Positions 1 to 8,483 of a stretch of DNA of 64,000 nt are shown one piece after another (positions within the stretch are counted from its first letter, which is position 1; every line of letters starts with the position of its first letter). Location: contig NZ_SUMD01000005.1 in assembly GCF_005049235.1 (NCBI RefSeq), positions 248,001 to 312,000 of the forward strand, in the 5' to 3' direction. Source of the DNA: Rhodococcus oryzae (GTDB lineage: Bacteria; Actinomycetota; Actinomycetes; Mycobacteriales; Mycobacteriaceae). Under the pieces are notes generated by a model. It was not told the origin of the DNA. It worked only from the letters and a program-made list of their open reading frames with translations, and did not search any database. The position numbers and the translations under genes were made by a program.

Positions 1-975
1 CGCCACCGGAAGTTCGCCCGCCGTCAGCCGGTCGGCGTAGCGGGCCGGATGCTTGACGTTCCACCAGCGCACCCCGCCGACGTGGCCGTGCGCGCCGGGG
101 CCTGCGCCCCACCAGTCACCGCCGTCCCAGTACCCCAGGTTGTGCCGGCACTCGGCGCCCTGCTTCGCCCAGTTCGACACCTCGTACCAGCTCAGCCCGG
201 CGTCGGCGAGGCGCGCGTCGATCCGCTCGTATCGGGCGGCGAGGACGTCGTCGTCGGGCGCGGGCAGGTCCCCGCGCCGCACCTTCCTGGCCAGCGCGGT
301 GCCGTCCTCCACGATCAGCGCGTAGGCCGAGACGTGGTCGACGCCCGCGGCGAGCACCGCGTCCAGGGACGCGTCGAGGTCCTCGTCGCGCTCGCCTGGC
401 GTGCCGTAGATCAGGTCCAGGTTCACGTGCTCGAACCCCGCCGCGCGCGCCTCCACGGCCGCCGCCACCGGGCGTCCCGGGGTGTGGGTGCGGTCGAGGA
501 TCTTGAGCACGTGCTGTGCCGCCGACTGCATGCCAAGCGAGATGCGGGTGAACCCGGCCTCGCGGAGGCGGTCGAAGAACTCGGGCGAGGTGGACTCGGG
601 GTTCGATTCCGTGGTCACCTCGGCGCCCGCGGCAAGGCCGAAGCTCGAGCGGACCGCGCCAAGCACGTCGGCCAGCCCGTCGCCGCCGAGCAGCGACGGC
701 GTGCCGCCGCCGACGAACACCGTCTCCGCCGCGGGCACTGCGCCCTCGGCGCCGAGCATCACGGCGGCCGTGTCCAGCTCGCGACGCAGACCCTCGAGCC
801 AGGACTGCGGCGACGCGGAGGTGCCCAGCTCCCCCGCCGTGTACGTGTTGAAGTCGCAGTACCCGCAGCGCGTCGCGCAGAACGGGACGTGGATGTAGAT
901 GCCGAACGGACGCGACCCCACTCCGGCCAGGGCATGGTCCGGCAGCGCAAACGCAGCAGCCACCGGCTCGGTCAT
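1..975 (-). CDS. hemW: HemW-like radical SAM heme chaperone (partial, C-terminus outside window)
   Basis: The reading frame begins with ATG at 975 and runs open off the left edge (325 codons seen). The radical SAM motif is C33-x3-C37-x2-C40, followed by D-F-N, which is the HemW form; true coproporphyrinogen dehydrogenases (HemN) have an extra cysteine there. A GGGTPS motif follows, as expected for this family. HemW binds heme and a 4Fe-4S cluster and is thought to deliver heme in the cytoplasm. An in-frame GTG at 987 is an alternative start. It is divergent from the sulfur operon, and the same neighbour relation exists in mycobacteria (Rv2388c, from memory). Confidence 0.9.
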   Translation of the reverse strand, partial: MTEPVAAAFALPDHALAGVGSRPFGIYIHVPFCATRCGYCDFNTYTAGELGTSASPQSWLEGLRRELDTAAVMLGAEGAVPAAETVFVGGGTPSLLGGDGLADVLGAVRSSFGLAAGAEVTTESNPESTSPEFFDRLREAGFTRISLGMQSAAQHVLKILDRTHTPGRPVAAAVEARAAGFEHVNLDLIYGTPGERDEDLDASLDAVLAAGVDHVSAYALIVEDGTALARKVRRGDLPAPDDDVLAARYERIDARLADAGLSWYEVSNWAKQGAECRHNLGYWDGGDWWGAGPGAHGHVGGVRWWNVKHPARYADRLTAGELPVA

Positions 976-1105
976 CGATCCACTCACCTCATCAGTGTCC
1001 CATTACCAGAGGACGTGACGAGCGCCACACATCGCCCTGCCTGCGCATTTCCCCCAATTTCGGGGGAAATGGCCACCGGGTGTCGGAATCGGCGAGGTGT
1101 TCTGG

Positions 1106-1111
1106 CACAAT
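1106..1111 (+). promoter_or_regulatory. Leaderless -10 element for the nirA leader peptide
   Basis: CACAAT ends 7 nt before the GTG at 1119, so transcription would start at or next to the start codon. The hexamer is an imperfect match to TANNNT, and no convincing -35 is visible. Confidence 0.5.
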
Positions 1112-1118
1112 TGGCCGG

Positions 1119-1202
1119 GTGACCGGACTTGGGATTGCGCTCGTGGCTCGACGCCACGTCGATCTCAAGCGTGTCTGTAGCTGTCTGCCCTTGCCTGCGT
1201 AG
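1119..1202 (+). CDS. Cysteine-codon leader peptide upstream of nirA (27 aa)
   Basis: A short GTG-started frame with stop TAG at 1200-1202. It encodes 27 residues with the core RRHVDLKRVCSCL; cysteine codons are at positions 20 and 22. There is no Shine-Dalgarno sequence, and a -10-like hexamer sits 7 nt upstream, so it should be leaderless. Actinobacterial leader peptides with an RRHVDLxR core precede sulfur genes, and leaderless cysteine-codon ORFs have been shown in mycobacteria to act as cysteine-responsive attenuators (NCBI uses names such as Ms4527A family, recalled from memory). The peptide itself probably has no function; ribosome stalling at Cys codons would be the signal. The 121 nt between its stop and nirA is GC-rich and holds a small hairpin (1254-1269). 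Confidence 0.8.
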   Translation: MTGLGIALVARRHVDLKRVCSCLPLPA

Positions 1203-1323
1203 ACGCCATTCGCCAGCCCCCTCTCAGTCCCGGCCGGTCTCGGATGTGCCTGCGGGGACAGCCCTCCCCGTCGGCGATGCCATCACAGACCGGCGCACCG
1301 AAGAAGATTCTGGAGCGCCTCCG

Positions 1324-3021
1324 ATGTCGCAAAGTGTCGACACTCCTCCTCCCGCCCGCGCGCCGCGGCCGGCCAAGCGCCGTGCCGAGGGCCAGTGGGC
1401 CCTCGGCTACCGCGAGCCGCTGAACGCCAACGAGCAGGCCAAGAAGGACGACAACCCCCTCAACGTCCGCGCCCGCATCGAGAACATCTACTCGAAGCAG
1501 GGATTCGACAGCATCGACAAGTCCGACCTGCGCGGCCGGATGCGCTGGTGGGGTCTCTACACCCAGCGCGAGCAGGGCTACGACGGCACCTTCACCGGTG
1601 ACGAGAACATCGACCTGCTCGAGGCCAAGTACTTCATGATGCGGGTGCGCTGCGACGCAGGCGCCCTCAACGTCGAGCAGTTGCGCACCATCGCGGGCAT
1701 CTCCACCGAGTTCGGCCGCGACACCGCCGACCTCTCCGACCGCGAGAACGTCCAGTACCACTGGATCGAGGTCGAGAACGTCCCCGAGATCTGGAAGCGG
1801 CTCGAGTCCGTCGGTCTCAAGACCACCGAGGCCTGCGGCGACTGCCCGCGCGTCGTCCTCGGGTCCCCGCTGGCGGGCGAGTCCCTCGACGAGGTCCTCG
1901 ACCCGACCCCGGCGATCGACGAGATCGTCCGCCGCTACATCGGCAAGCCCGAGTACTCGAACCTGCCGCGCAAGTTCAAGACCGCGATCTCCGGCCAGCA
2001 GGACGTGGTGCACGAGATCAACGACGTCGCCTTCATCGGCGTCAACCATCCCGAGCACGGCCCCGGCCTCGACCTGTGGGTCGGCGGCGGGCTCTCCACG
2101 AACCCGATGCTGGCGCAGCGCGTCGGCGTCTGGGTGCCGCTCGACGAGGTGCCGGACGTGTGGGAGGCCGTGGTCTCGATCTTCCGCGACTACGGCTACC
2201 GCCGGCTGCGGTCCAAGGCGCGGCTGAAGTTCCTCATCAAGGACTGGGGCATCGAGAAGTTCCGGGAGGTGCTCGAGACCGAGTACCTCAAGCGGAAGCT
2301 GATCGACGGCCCCGCGCCCGAGCAGCCCAAGCGGCCGATCGACCACGTCGGCGTGCAGAAGACCCGCAACGGCCTCAACGCCGTCGGCTTCGCGCCGATC
2401 GCGGGCCGGGTCTCCGGCACCATCCTCGCGAAGGTCGCCGACGCCGCCGAGAAGGCAGGCAGCGACAAGATCCGCTTCACGCCGTACCAGAAGCTGATCA
2501 TCCTCGACGTCGCCGACGACAAGCTCGATCAGCTGATCGCCGACCTCGACGAGCTGGGCCTGCCCGCCCGGCCGTCGCACTGGCGGCAGAACCTGATGGC
2601 CTGCTCCGGCATCGAGTTCTGCAAGCTGTCGTTCGCCGAGACCCGCAAGCGCTCCCAGGTGCTGGTGCCCGAGCTCGAGCAGCGACTCGCGGACATCAAC
2701 GCGCAGCTCGACGTGCCGATCACCATCAACATCAACGGCTGCCCCAACTCCTGCGCCCGCTCGCAGGTCGCGGACATCGGCTTCAAGGGCATGCTCATCG
2801 ACGACGGCGAGGGGAATCAGGTGGAGGGCTTCCAGGTTCACCTGGGAGGCAGCCTCGGGTTCGACGTGGCCTTCGGCCGCAAGCTGCGCCAGCACAAGGT
2901 CGCCAGCACCGAGATGGGCGACTACATCGACCGGGTGGTCCGGCAGTTCGTCAAGCACCGCAATGCGGGCGAACGCTTCGCCGAGTGGGCCGTCCGAGCA
3001 GACGAGGGGGATCTCCGATGA
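1324..3021 (+). CDS. nirA: Ferredoxin-dependent sulfite reductase
   Basis: A 565-aa siroheme and 4Fe-4S enzyme that reduces sulfite to sulfide with six electrons from ferredoxin. It is very similar to mycobacterial NirA/SirA. The cluster-binding cysteines are visible as ACSGIEFCK and NGCPNSCAR. Tyr79 (in GLYTQR) and Cys171 (in EACGDCPR) match the Tyr69-Cys161 pair that is covalently linked in the M. tuberculosis enzyme. The ATG at 1324 has GGAG 8 nt upstream and gives the family N-terminus; the same frame is open 65 codons further up, but that part overlaps the leader peptide and looks non-coding. The stop overlaps the start of cysH (ATGA). Expression probably depends on the upstream cysteine leader. 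Confidence 0.96.
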   Translation: MSQSVDTPPPARAPRPAKRRAEGQWALGYREPLNANEQAKKDDNPLNVRARIENIYSKQGFDSIDKSDLRGRMRWWGLYTQREQGYDGTFTGDENIDLLEAKYFMMRVRCDAGALNVEQLRTIAGISTEFGRDTADLSDRENVQYHWIEVENVPEIWKRLESVGLKTTEACGDCPRVVLGSPLAGESLDEVLDPTPAIDEIVRRYIGKPEYSNLPRKFKTAISGQQDVVHEINDVAFIGVNHPEHGPGLDLWVGGGLSTNPMLAQRVGVWVPLDEVPDVWEAVVSIFRDYGYRRLRSKARLKFLIKDWGIEKFREVLETEYLKRKLIDGPAPEQPKRPIDHVGVQKTRNGLNAVGFAPIAGRVSGTILAKVADAAEKAGSDKIRFTPYQKLIILDVADDKLDQLIADLDELGLPARPSHWRQNLMACSGIEFCKLSFAETRKRSQVLVPELEQRLADINAQLDVPITININGCPNSCARSQVADIGFKGMLIDDGEGNQVEGFQVHLGGSLGFDVAFGRKLRQHKVASTEMGDYIDRVVRQFVKHRNAGERFAEWAVRADEGDLR

Positions 3022-3767
3022 GCGAAGCGAAGAGCATCGACACCGTGACCGAAGCGAAATTGGATCTGGCCACCGCGACCGCGGACGACCTGCGCGCGCT
3101 CGCCGAGCAGGCCGCGGCGAGCCTGGACGGCGCGTCCGCGCAGGAGCTGCTGCAGTGGACCGAGGACACGTTCGGGACCGACTTCATCGTCGCGTCGAAC
3201 ATGCAGGACGGCGTCCTGGTGCACCTGGCCGCCCAGGTGCACCCCGGTGTCGACGTGCTGTTCCTCGAGACCGGTTACCACTTCGCGGAGACCATCGGCA
3301 CCCGCGACGCGGTCGAGGCGGTGTACGGGGTGAACGTCGTCAACGTCCAGGCCGAGGCCAGCGTCGCCGAGCAGGACGCGGCCGAGGGCAAGGACCTGTT
3401 CGCCCGCGACCCCGGCCGGTGCTGCGCACTGCGCAAGGTCGCGCCGCTGAAGAATTCGCTCGCCGGATACAAGGCCTGGGTGACCGGCATCCGCCGGGTC
3501 GAGTCCCCCACCCGCGCCAACGCCCCGCTGATCTCGTTCGACGACGCGTTCGGGCTCGTGAAGATCAACCCGATCGCCGCGTGGTCCGACGACGACATGC
3601 AGGCCTACATCGACAAGCACTCGATCCTGGTGAATCCGCTTGTCGACGAAGGCTATCCATCAATCGGGTGCGCGCCGTGCACCGCCAAGCCAGCCCCCGG
3701 CTCCGATCCGCGCAGCGGACGGTGGGCCGGTAACGCCAAGACAGAATGCGGGTTGCACGCCTCATGA
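3018..3767 (+). CDS. cysH: Adenylyl-sulfate (APS) reductase
   Basis: 249 aa. It reduces APS to sulfite in the cytoplasm using thioredoxin. The 4Fe-4S ligands that mark APS rather than PAPS reductases are present: C135-C136 and C218-x2-C221. The catalytic cysteine is C244 in the C-terminal KTECGLH motif. The ATGA overlap with nirA and a second ATGA overlap with cysD indicate translational coupling. The sulfite produced is the substrate of the upstream nirA product. Confidence 0.96.
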   Translation: MSEAKSIDTVTEAKLDLATATADDLRALAEQAAASLDGASAQELLQWTEDTFGTDFIVASNMQDGVLVHLAAQVHPGVDVLFLETGYHFAETIGTRDAVEAVYGVNVVNVQAEASVAEQDAAEGKDLFARDPGRCCALRKVAPLKNSLAGYKAWVTGIRRVESPTRANAPLISFDDAFGLVKINPIAAWSDDDMQAYIDKHSILVNPLVDEGYPSIGCAPCTAKPAPGSDPRSGRWAGNAKTECGLHAS

Positions 3768-4699
3768 CTGCTGAACTGACCGACATCCGACCGCAACTCG
3801 ACGGCACCGACTTCGACACGCTCGCTGCCCTCGAGTCCGAGGCCATCCACATCTTCCGTGAGGTGGCAGGCGAGTTCGAGCGCCCGGTGATCCTGTTCTC
3901 CGGCGGCAAGGACTCCACGGTGCTGCTGCACCTGGCGATCAAGGCCTTCTGGCCCGCGCCGCTGCCCTTCGCGCTGCTGCACGTGGACACCGGGCACAAC
4001 CTGCAAGAGGTGCTGGACTTCCGCGACCACGTGGTCGAGAAGTACAACCTGCGCCTGCACGTGGCCAAGGTCGAGGACTACCTCGCCGACGGCCGGCTCA
4101 CCGAGCGTCCCGACGGCATCCGCAACCCGCTGCAGACGGTGCCGCTGCTGGACGCCATCGCCGAGAACCGCTTCGACGCGGTGTTCGGCGGCGCCCGCCG
4201 CGACGAGGAGCGGGCCCGCGCCAAGGAGCGGATCTTCTCGCTGCGCAACGCGTTCGGCCAGTGGGACCCGAAGAAGCAGCGTCCCGAGCTGTGGAACCTG
4301 TACAACGGCAAGCACTCCCCCGGCGAGCAGGTCCGCGTCTTCCCGCTGAGCAACTTCACCGAGCTCGACATCTGGCGGTACATCGCCCGTGACAACGTGG
4401 AGTTGGCCAGCATCTACTACGCCCACCGGCGCGAGGTGTACCAGCGCGACGGCATGTGGATGACCTCCGGCGTCTGGGGCGGTCCGCGGGAAGGCGAGGA
4501 GGTGCAGAACCTCTCGGTGCGCTACCGCACCGTCGGCGACGGCTCCACCACCGGCGCCGTGCTCTCCGAGGCGGCCGACAACGAGGCCATCCTCGCCGAG
4601 GTCGCGGCGTCCCGATTGACCGAGCGCGGTGCCACCCGTGGCGACGACCGAGTTTCCGAAGCGGCCATGGAAGACCGCAAGCGAGAGGGCTACTTCTGA
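3764..4699 (+). CDS. cysD: Sulfate adenylyltransferase small subunit
   Basis: 311 aa, N-type ATP pyrophosphatase fold with the PP-loop SGGKDSTVLL near residue 45. With CysN it makes APS from sulfate and ATP. The ATG at 3764 overlaps the cysH stop. An in-frame ATG 18 nt earlier lies inside cysH and is less likely. The C-terminal DRKREGYF motif is typical of CysD. The stop overlaps the cysN start by one base (TGATG). Confidence 0.95.
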   Translation: MTAELTDIRPQLDGTDFDTLAALESEAIHIFREVAGEFERPVILFSGGKDSTVLLHLAIKAFWPAPLPFALLHVDTGHNLQEVLDFRDHVVEKYNLRLHVAKVEDYLADGRLTERPDGIRNPLQTVPLLDAIAENRFDAVFGGARRDEERARAKERIFSLRNAFGQWDPKKQRPELWNLYNGKHSPGEQVRVFPLSNFTELDIWRYIARDNVELASIYYAHRREVYQRDGMWMTSGVWGGPREGEEVQNLSVRYRTVGDGSTTGAVLSEAADNEAILAEVAASRLTERGATRGDDRVSEAAMEDRKREGYF

Positions 4700-5982
4700 T
4701 GAGCGACCTGTTGAGGCTCGCCACCGCGGGCAGCGTCGACGACGGCAAGTCCACCCTGGTGGGCCGGCTGCTGTACGACACGAAATCCGTTCTCGCCGAC
4801 CAGATCGACGCCGTCACCCGCGCGTCGGTCGACCGTGGGCTCGACACCCCGGACCTGTCGCTGCTGGTCGACGGCCTCCGCGCGGAGCGGGAGCAGGGCA
4901 TCACCATCGACGTGGCGTACCGCTACTTCGCGACGCCCAACCGCACCTTCGTGCTGGCGGACACCCCCGGCCACGTGCAGTACACCCGCAACACCGTCTC
5001 CGGCGCGTCCACCGCGCAGCTGGTGATCCTGCTGGTCGACGCGCGCAAGGGCGTCATCTCGCAGACCCGTAAGCACGCCGCCGTGCTCGCGCTGCTCGGC
5101 GTGCCGAAGCTGGTGCTCGCGGTCAACAAGATCGACCTGGTCGAGAACCCGGCCCAGGTGTTCGCGGACATCTCCGAGGAGTTCAACGCGCTCACCACCT
5201 CGCTGGGGTGGGCGTCCGAGGACGTCGTGGAGATCCCGGTCTCCGCGCTGCACGGCGACAACGTGGCAGTCCGCTCCGAGAACACCCCGTACTACAACGG
5301 CCCCACCCTGATCGAGCACCTCGAGTCGATCCCGGTGGACGCCGAGCCGCACCGGGTTGGCCTGCGCTTCCCTGTGCAGTACGTGATCCGGCCGCGCACC
5401 GCCGACTTCCTCGACTACCGCGGCTACGCCGGTCAGGTCGCCGCGGGTTCGGTCCGCCCAGGCGACGAGGTGGTGATCCTGCCGTCCGGCACCCGCACCA
5501 CCGTCGAGCGCGTCGACACCGCCGACGGTGAGCTCGACGTCGCGAACGCGGGACGCAGCGTCACGCTGATCCTGGCCGACGACGTCGACGTCTCGCGCGG
5601 CGACACCATCGCCTCCGTCGAGGATGCGCCCGCGCCGATCGGCGAGTTCGAGGCGACGGTCTGCTGGCTCGCCGAGAAGCCGCTGCGCCCCGGCGCCCGC
5701 CTGCTGCTCAAGCACGGCACCCGCACCACGCAGGCGATCATCGGTGGCATCGTGGAGCGGTTCGACGAGCAGGACCTCACCACGGCGCAGAGCCCGGACA
5801 CCCTCGAGCTCAACGAGATCGGCAAGATCTCGGTGCGCGTCGCGGAGCCGATCGTGGCGGACGACTACACCGTCAACCGGCACACCGGCAGCTTCCTGTT
5901 GATCGACCCGGCTGGTGGCAACACCCTCGCGGCCGGCCTGGTCGGCGACGCGATCGCCGCCATCGAGCTCGCCCGCGTCTAG
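4699..5982 (+). CDS. cysN: Sulfate adenylyltransferase large subunit (GTPase)
   Basis: 427 aa. Translation-factor type GTPase with P-loop GSVDDGKST at residues 11-19, DTPGH, and NKID, followed by EF-Tu-like beta-barrel domains. GTP hydrolysis drives APS formation by CysD. The protein ends after the barrel domains, so there is no fused CysC (APS kinase) domain, unlike CysNC proteins. That fits a pathway going directly from APS to sulfite through the operon's APS reductase. Confidence 0.95.
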   Translation: MSDLLRLATAGSVDDGKSTLVGRLLYDTKSVLADQIDAVTRASVDRGLDTPDLSLLVDGLRAEREQGITIDVAYRYFATPNRTFVLADTPGHVQYTRNTVSGASTAQLVILLVDARKGVISQTRKHAAVLALLGVPKLVLAVNKIDLVENPAQVFADISEEFNALTTSLGWASEDVVEIPVSALHGDNVAVRSENTPYYNGPTLIEHLESIPVDAEPHRVGLRFPVQYVIRPRTADFLDYRGYAGQVAAGSVRPGDEVVILPSGTRTTVERVDTADGELDVANAGRSVTLILADDVDVSRGDTIASVEDAPAPIGEFEATVCWLAEKPLRPGARLLLKHGTRTTQAIIGGIVERFDEQDLTTAQSPDTLELNEIGKISVRVAEPIVADDYTVNRHTGSFLLIDPAGGNTLAAGLVGDAIAAIELARV

Positions 5983-6022
5983 CGTCGTGTTCGACAGCCA
6001 GGTCGGGACGCACGCGTCCCCG

Positions 6023-6787
6023 ATGCCCGTCCCGGCGCCGCTGATCGCGGTCGCCCACGGCAGCCGCGACCCCCGCTCCGCGCGGGCGGTCGCGGCCGCG
6101 GTGGACGGCATCCGGGCCTCGCGCCCCGACCTGGACGTCCGCCTCTGCTTCCTCGACCTGTCCGCCCCGTCGGTGGACCAGGCCATCGATGCGGTTGCCG
6201 CCGAGGGACATTCGTCCGCCGTCGTGGTGCCGCTACTCCTGGGTAGCGCGTTCCATGCGCGGGTGGATCTGCCCGCGCTGCTCGCGGCAGGCCGTCGCAG
6301 GCACCCCGGGCTCGATCTGGTCCAGGCCGAGGTTCTCGGCGACGACCACCGGTTGGTGTCGGCCGTGCGCGACCGCATCACCCAGACGGGAACCGATCTC
6401 GGCGATCCCGAGGTCGGCGTGGTGCTGGCCGCGGTCGGCTCCTCGTCGCAGACCGCCAACGAACTCACCACCCGCATCGGCCCGCGGCTGCGGGCCGGCA
6501 CCGCATGGGCAGGCGTCGAGGTCTGCTTCGCGACCACCGGACCCGGCCTGCCGCAGGCCGTCTCGGCGCTCCGGGCCCGCGGCGCGCGGTCGATCGTCGT
6601 CGCCCCGTGGTTCCTCGCGCCCGGCCTGCTCACCGACCGGATCGGCCGGTCCGCCGAGAACTGCGCCCCGGAATCGCTGCATGCCGACGTGATCGGCGCC
6701 CACCCCCTGCTCGCGGAGGTCGTGCTCGACCGGTACGCCGCGGGCGCCGAGCGGCTCACCGCCGCCCGGGTCGAACTCTCCGCCTAG
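6023..6787 (+). CDS. Sirohydrochlorin chelatase-like protein (CbiX/SirB family)
   Basis: 254 aa with two CbiX-type half-domains. The first begins LIAVAHGSRDPRS with the metal-binding histidine; the second begins near GVVLAAVGSSSQTAN. It probably inserts Fe2+ into sirohydrochlorin to make the siroheme needed by NirA, which explains its place at the end of the sulfite-reduction operon (Rv2393 in M. tuberculosis, from memory). The ATG at 6023 was chosen because it directly precedes the conserved region; a GTG at 5987, 5 nt after cysN, is possible. The stop codon overlaps the stop of the convergent sigma-factor gene. Confidence 0.85.
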   Translation: MPVPAPLIAVAHGSRDPRSARAVAAAVDGIRASRPDLDVRLCFLDLSAPSVDQAIDAVAAEGHSSAVVVPLLLGSAFHARVDLPALLAAGRRRHPGLDLVQAEVLGDDHRLVSAVRDRITQTGTDLGDPEVGVVLAAVGSSSQTANELTTRIGPRLRAGTAWAGVEVCFATTGPGLPQAVSALRARGARSIVVAPWFLAPGLLTDRIGRSAENCAPESLHADVIGAHPLLAEVVLDRYAAGAERLTAARVELSA

Positions 6788-8040
6788 CCCGACCGCTCGA
6801 CCTCGTCGAGCCTGCGCCGCAGGTGCTCCCGTTCGGCATCGGTGCCGACCGTCTCCAGCGCGGTCCGGTAGGCCGCCGCGGCCTCGGGGAACCGGCCGAG
6901 CCGCTCCAGCAGGTCCGCGCGGGCGACCGCGTACGGGTGATAGCCCCGCAGCCGCGGCTCCCCCGCCAGCGTGTCGAGCAGGATCAAGCCCGCCTCCGGT
7001 CCGTCCCGCATCGCCACGGCCACCGCCCGGTTCAGAGCCACCACCGGCGACGGCGCCAGCGCGAGCAGCACGTCGTAGAGCGCCACCACCTGTGGCCAGT
7101 CCGTCGACGCGACATCCGCTGCCTCGTCGTGCAGGGCCGCGATGGCCGCCTGCACCCCGTACACGCCCGGCGGGCCACCGGTCAGCGCGACGACCACCAG
7201 GGCGCCGCCCTCCTCGATGGCCGCGCGGTCCCAGTGGCCGCGGTCCTGGTCGTCGAGCAGCACCAGCTCGCCGCCGGGCCCGGTCCGCGCGTCGCGGCGG
7301 GCGTGGATCAGCAGCATCAGCGCCAACAACCCGGCGACCTCGCGCTCGGCGGGCAGCAGCCGCCGCAGGATCCGGGCGAGCCGGATCGCCTCCTCCGCGA
7401 GGTCGAGGCGCTGCAGGTCCGGACCCGAGCTGGCCGCGTAGCCCTCCGTGAAGATCGAGTAGATCACCCCGAGCACCCCGGGCAGGCGGTCCGGCAGTTC
7501 GTCGGCGCCCGGCACCCGGAACGGGATCCGCGCCTGCCGGATCTTCTTCTTGGCCCGCACGATTCGCTGCGCCATCGTCGCGGTCGGGACGAGGAAAGCC
7601 CTGGCCACCTCCGGCGTCGTCAGGCCGGCCAGGCAGCGCAGGGTCAGCGCGGCCCTGTCCTCGTCGGCGAGCGCCGGGTGGGTGCAGGTGAAGAACAGCT
7701 GCAGGCGGTCGTCGGGCAGGTCGGCGAGCGCGTCGGCCGGCGGGGGCGAGTCCGCCCGATCGGACTCGACCTGCAGGACGGCGAGCCGGGCCGCGTAGGC
7801 CTGGTCCCGCCGCAGCCGGTCGACCGCGCGCCGCCGCGCCGTCGTCATCAGCCAGGCGCCGGGCCGGGCGGGAACGCCGTCAACCGGCCAGTGCACCAGC
7901 GCGGCCTCGACGGCCTCCGAGGTGACCTCCTCGGCCAGGTCGAGGTCGCCGAACCGGCGGACGAGCGAGGCCAGCAGCCTGCCGCGTTCCTCCCGGAACA
8001 CGGCCTCCACGGACGATTCGGCCGCGGCCCGCTCGTCCAT
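6784..8040 (-). CDS. ECF42-type RNA polymerase sigma factor with C-terminal TPR-like extension
   Basis: 418 aa. Residues 1-165 form sigma regions 2 and 4 (LAEEVTSEAVEAAL; TTPEVARAFLVPTATMAQRIVRAKKKIRQ). The remaining ~250 residues are the long helical, TPR-like tail typical of the ECF42 group, which replaces an anti-sigma factor. ECF42 genes usually sit beside DGPF (YCII-like) genes, and one lies immediately upstream here. A GTG at 8049 overlapping that gene's stop (GTGA) is an alternative start. The natural signal is unknown for most members of this group. Confidence 0.9.
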   Translation of the reverse strand: MDERAAAESSVEAVFREERGRLLASLVRRFGDLDLAEEVTSEAVEAALVHWPVDGVPARPGAWLMTTARRRAVDRLRRDQAYAARLAVLQVESDRADSPPPADALADLPDDRLQLFFTCTHPALADEDRAALTLRCLAGLTTPEVARAFLVPTATMAQRIVRAKKKIRQARIPFRVPGADELPDRLPGVLGVIYSIFTEGYAASSGPDLQRLDLAEEAIRLARILRRLLPAEREVAGLLALMLLIHARRDARTGPGGELVLLDDQDRGHWDRAAIEEGGALVVVALTGGPPGVYGVQAAIAALHDEAADVASTDWPQVVALYDVLLALAPSPVVALNRAVAVAMRDGPEAGLILLDTLAGEPRLRGYHPYAVARADLLERLGRFPEAAAAYRTALETVGTDAEREHLRRRLDEVERSG

Positions 8041-8045
8041 CGCGG

Positions 8046-8390
8046 TCACTCGCCGAAGTCGGCGATCGGCCGCACCACGACCGATCCGCCGCCGCGGGCA
8101 CCGGGGCAGCGGGCCGCCCAGTCGAGCGCGACGTCGAGGTTCGGCACGTCGATCACGTAGAAGCCGCCCAGCACCTCGCGGCTCTCGGCGAACGGTCCGT
8201 CGGTGACGGTCCGCTGCCCGTCCGGTCCGACCCGCACCGCGGTCGCGGTGGTCAGGTCCGCCAGCGATTCCCCGGACACGAAGATGCCCGCCTCGCTGAC
8301 CTGCTTGTCGTAGACCATCCAGTCTTCGGGGGTGCACCCGTTCGCGACGGGATCGGTGGAGGCCGCGTTGATCAGCATCATGTACTTCAT
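8046..8390 (-). CDS. YCII-related DGPF-domain protein
   Basis: 114 aa with the signature TDGPFAESRE near residues 63-72. DGPF proteins are small cytoplasmic alpha/beta proteins of unknown biochemical role that occur with ECF42 sigma factors. The start is fixed by AGGAG 7 nt before the ATG at 8390. It is probably co-transcribed with the sigma-factor gene, which it overlaps or abuts, from the ECF42-like promoter at 8441-8467. Confidence 0.9.
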   Translation of the reverse strand: MKYMMLINAASTDPVANGCTPEDWMVYDKQVSEAGIFVSGESLADLTTATAVRVGPDGQRTVTDGPFAESREVLGGFYVIDVPNLDVALDWAARCPGARGGGSVVVRPIADFGE

Positions 8391-8440
8391 GGTTCGACTC
8401 CTGTCGTTTCATCGTGCGGCGAGGTGCCGTACTCAATGAC

Positions 8441-8467
8441 GACGAACGGAACCCGGTCGAATCGACA
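8441..8467 (-). promoter_or_regulatory. Putative ECF42-dependent promoter (TGTCGA-N17-CGTC)
   Basis: On the minus strand TGTCGA (8467-8462) is followed after 17 nt by CGTC (8444-8441), about 50 nt upstream of the DGPF gene. As I recall, ECF42 target promoters carry TGTCGA at -35 and CGA/TC at -10, so this suggests an autoregulated operon. Confidence 0.6.
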
Positions 8468-8483
8468 CGTCCAGGAAAATAGT

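Noticed and set aside
1129-1323. N-terminal extension of the nirA frame
   Set aside because: It overlaps the cysteine leader peptide in another frame, is not protein-like, and the ATG at 1324 has a good ribosome site and the family N-terminus.
4690-6759. A 689-codon minus-strand frame opposite cysN and the chelatase-like gene
   Set aside because: Shadow frame; the plus-strand genes are unmistakable.
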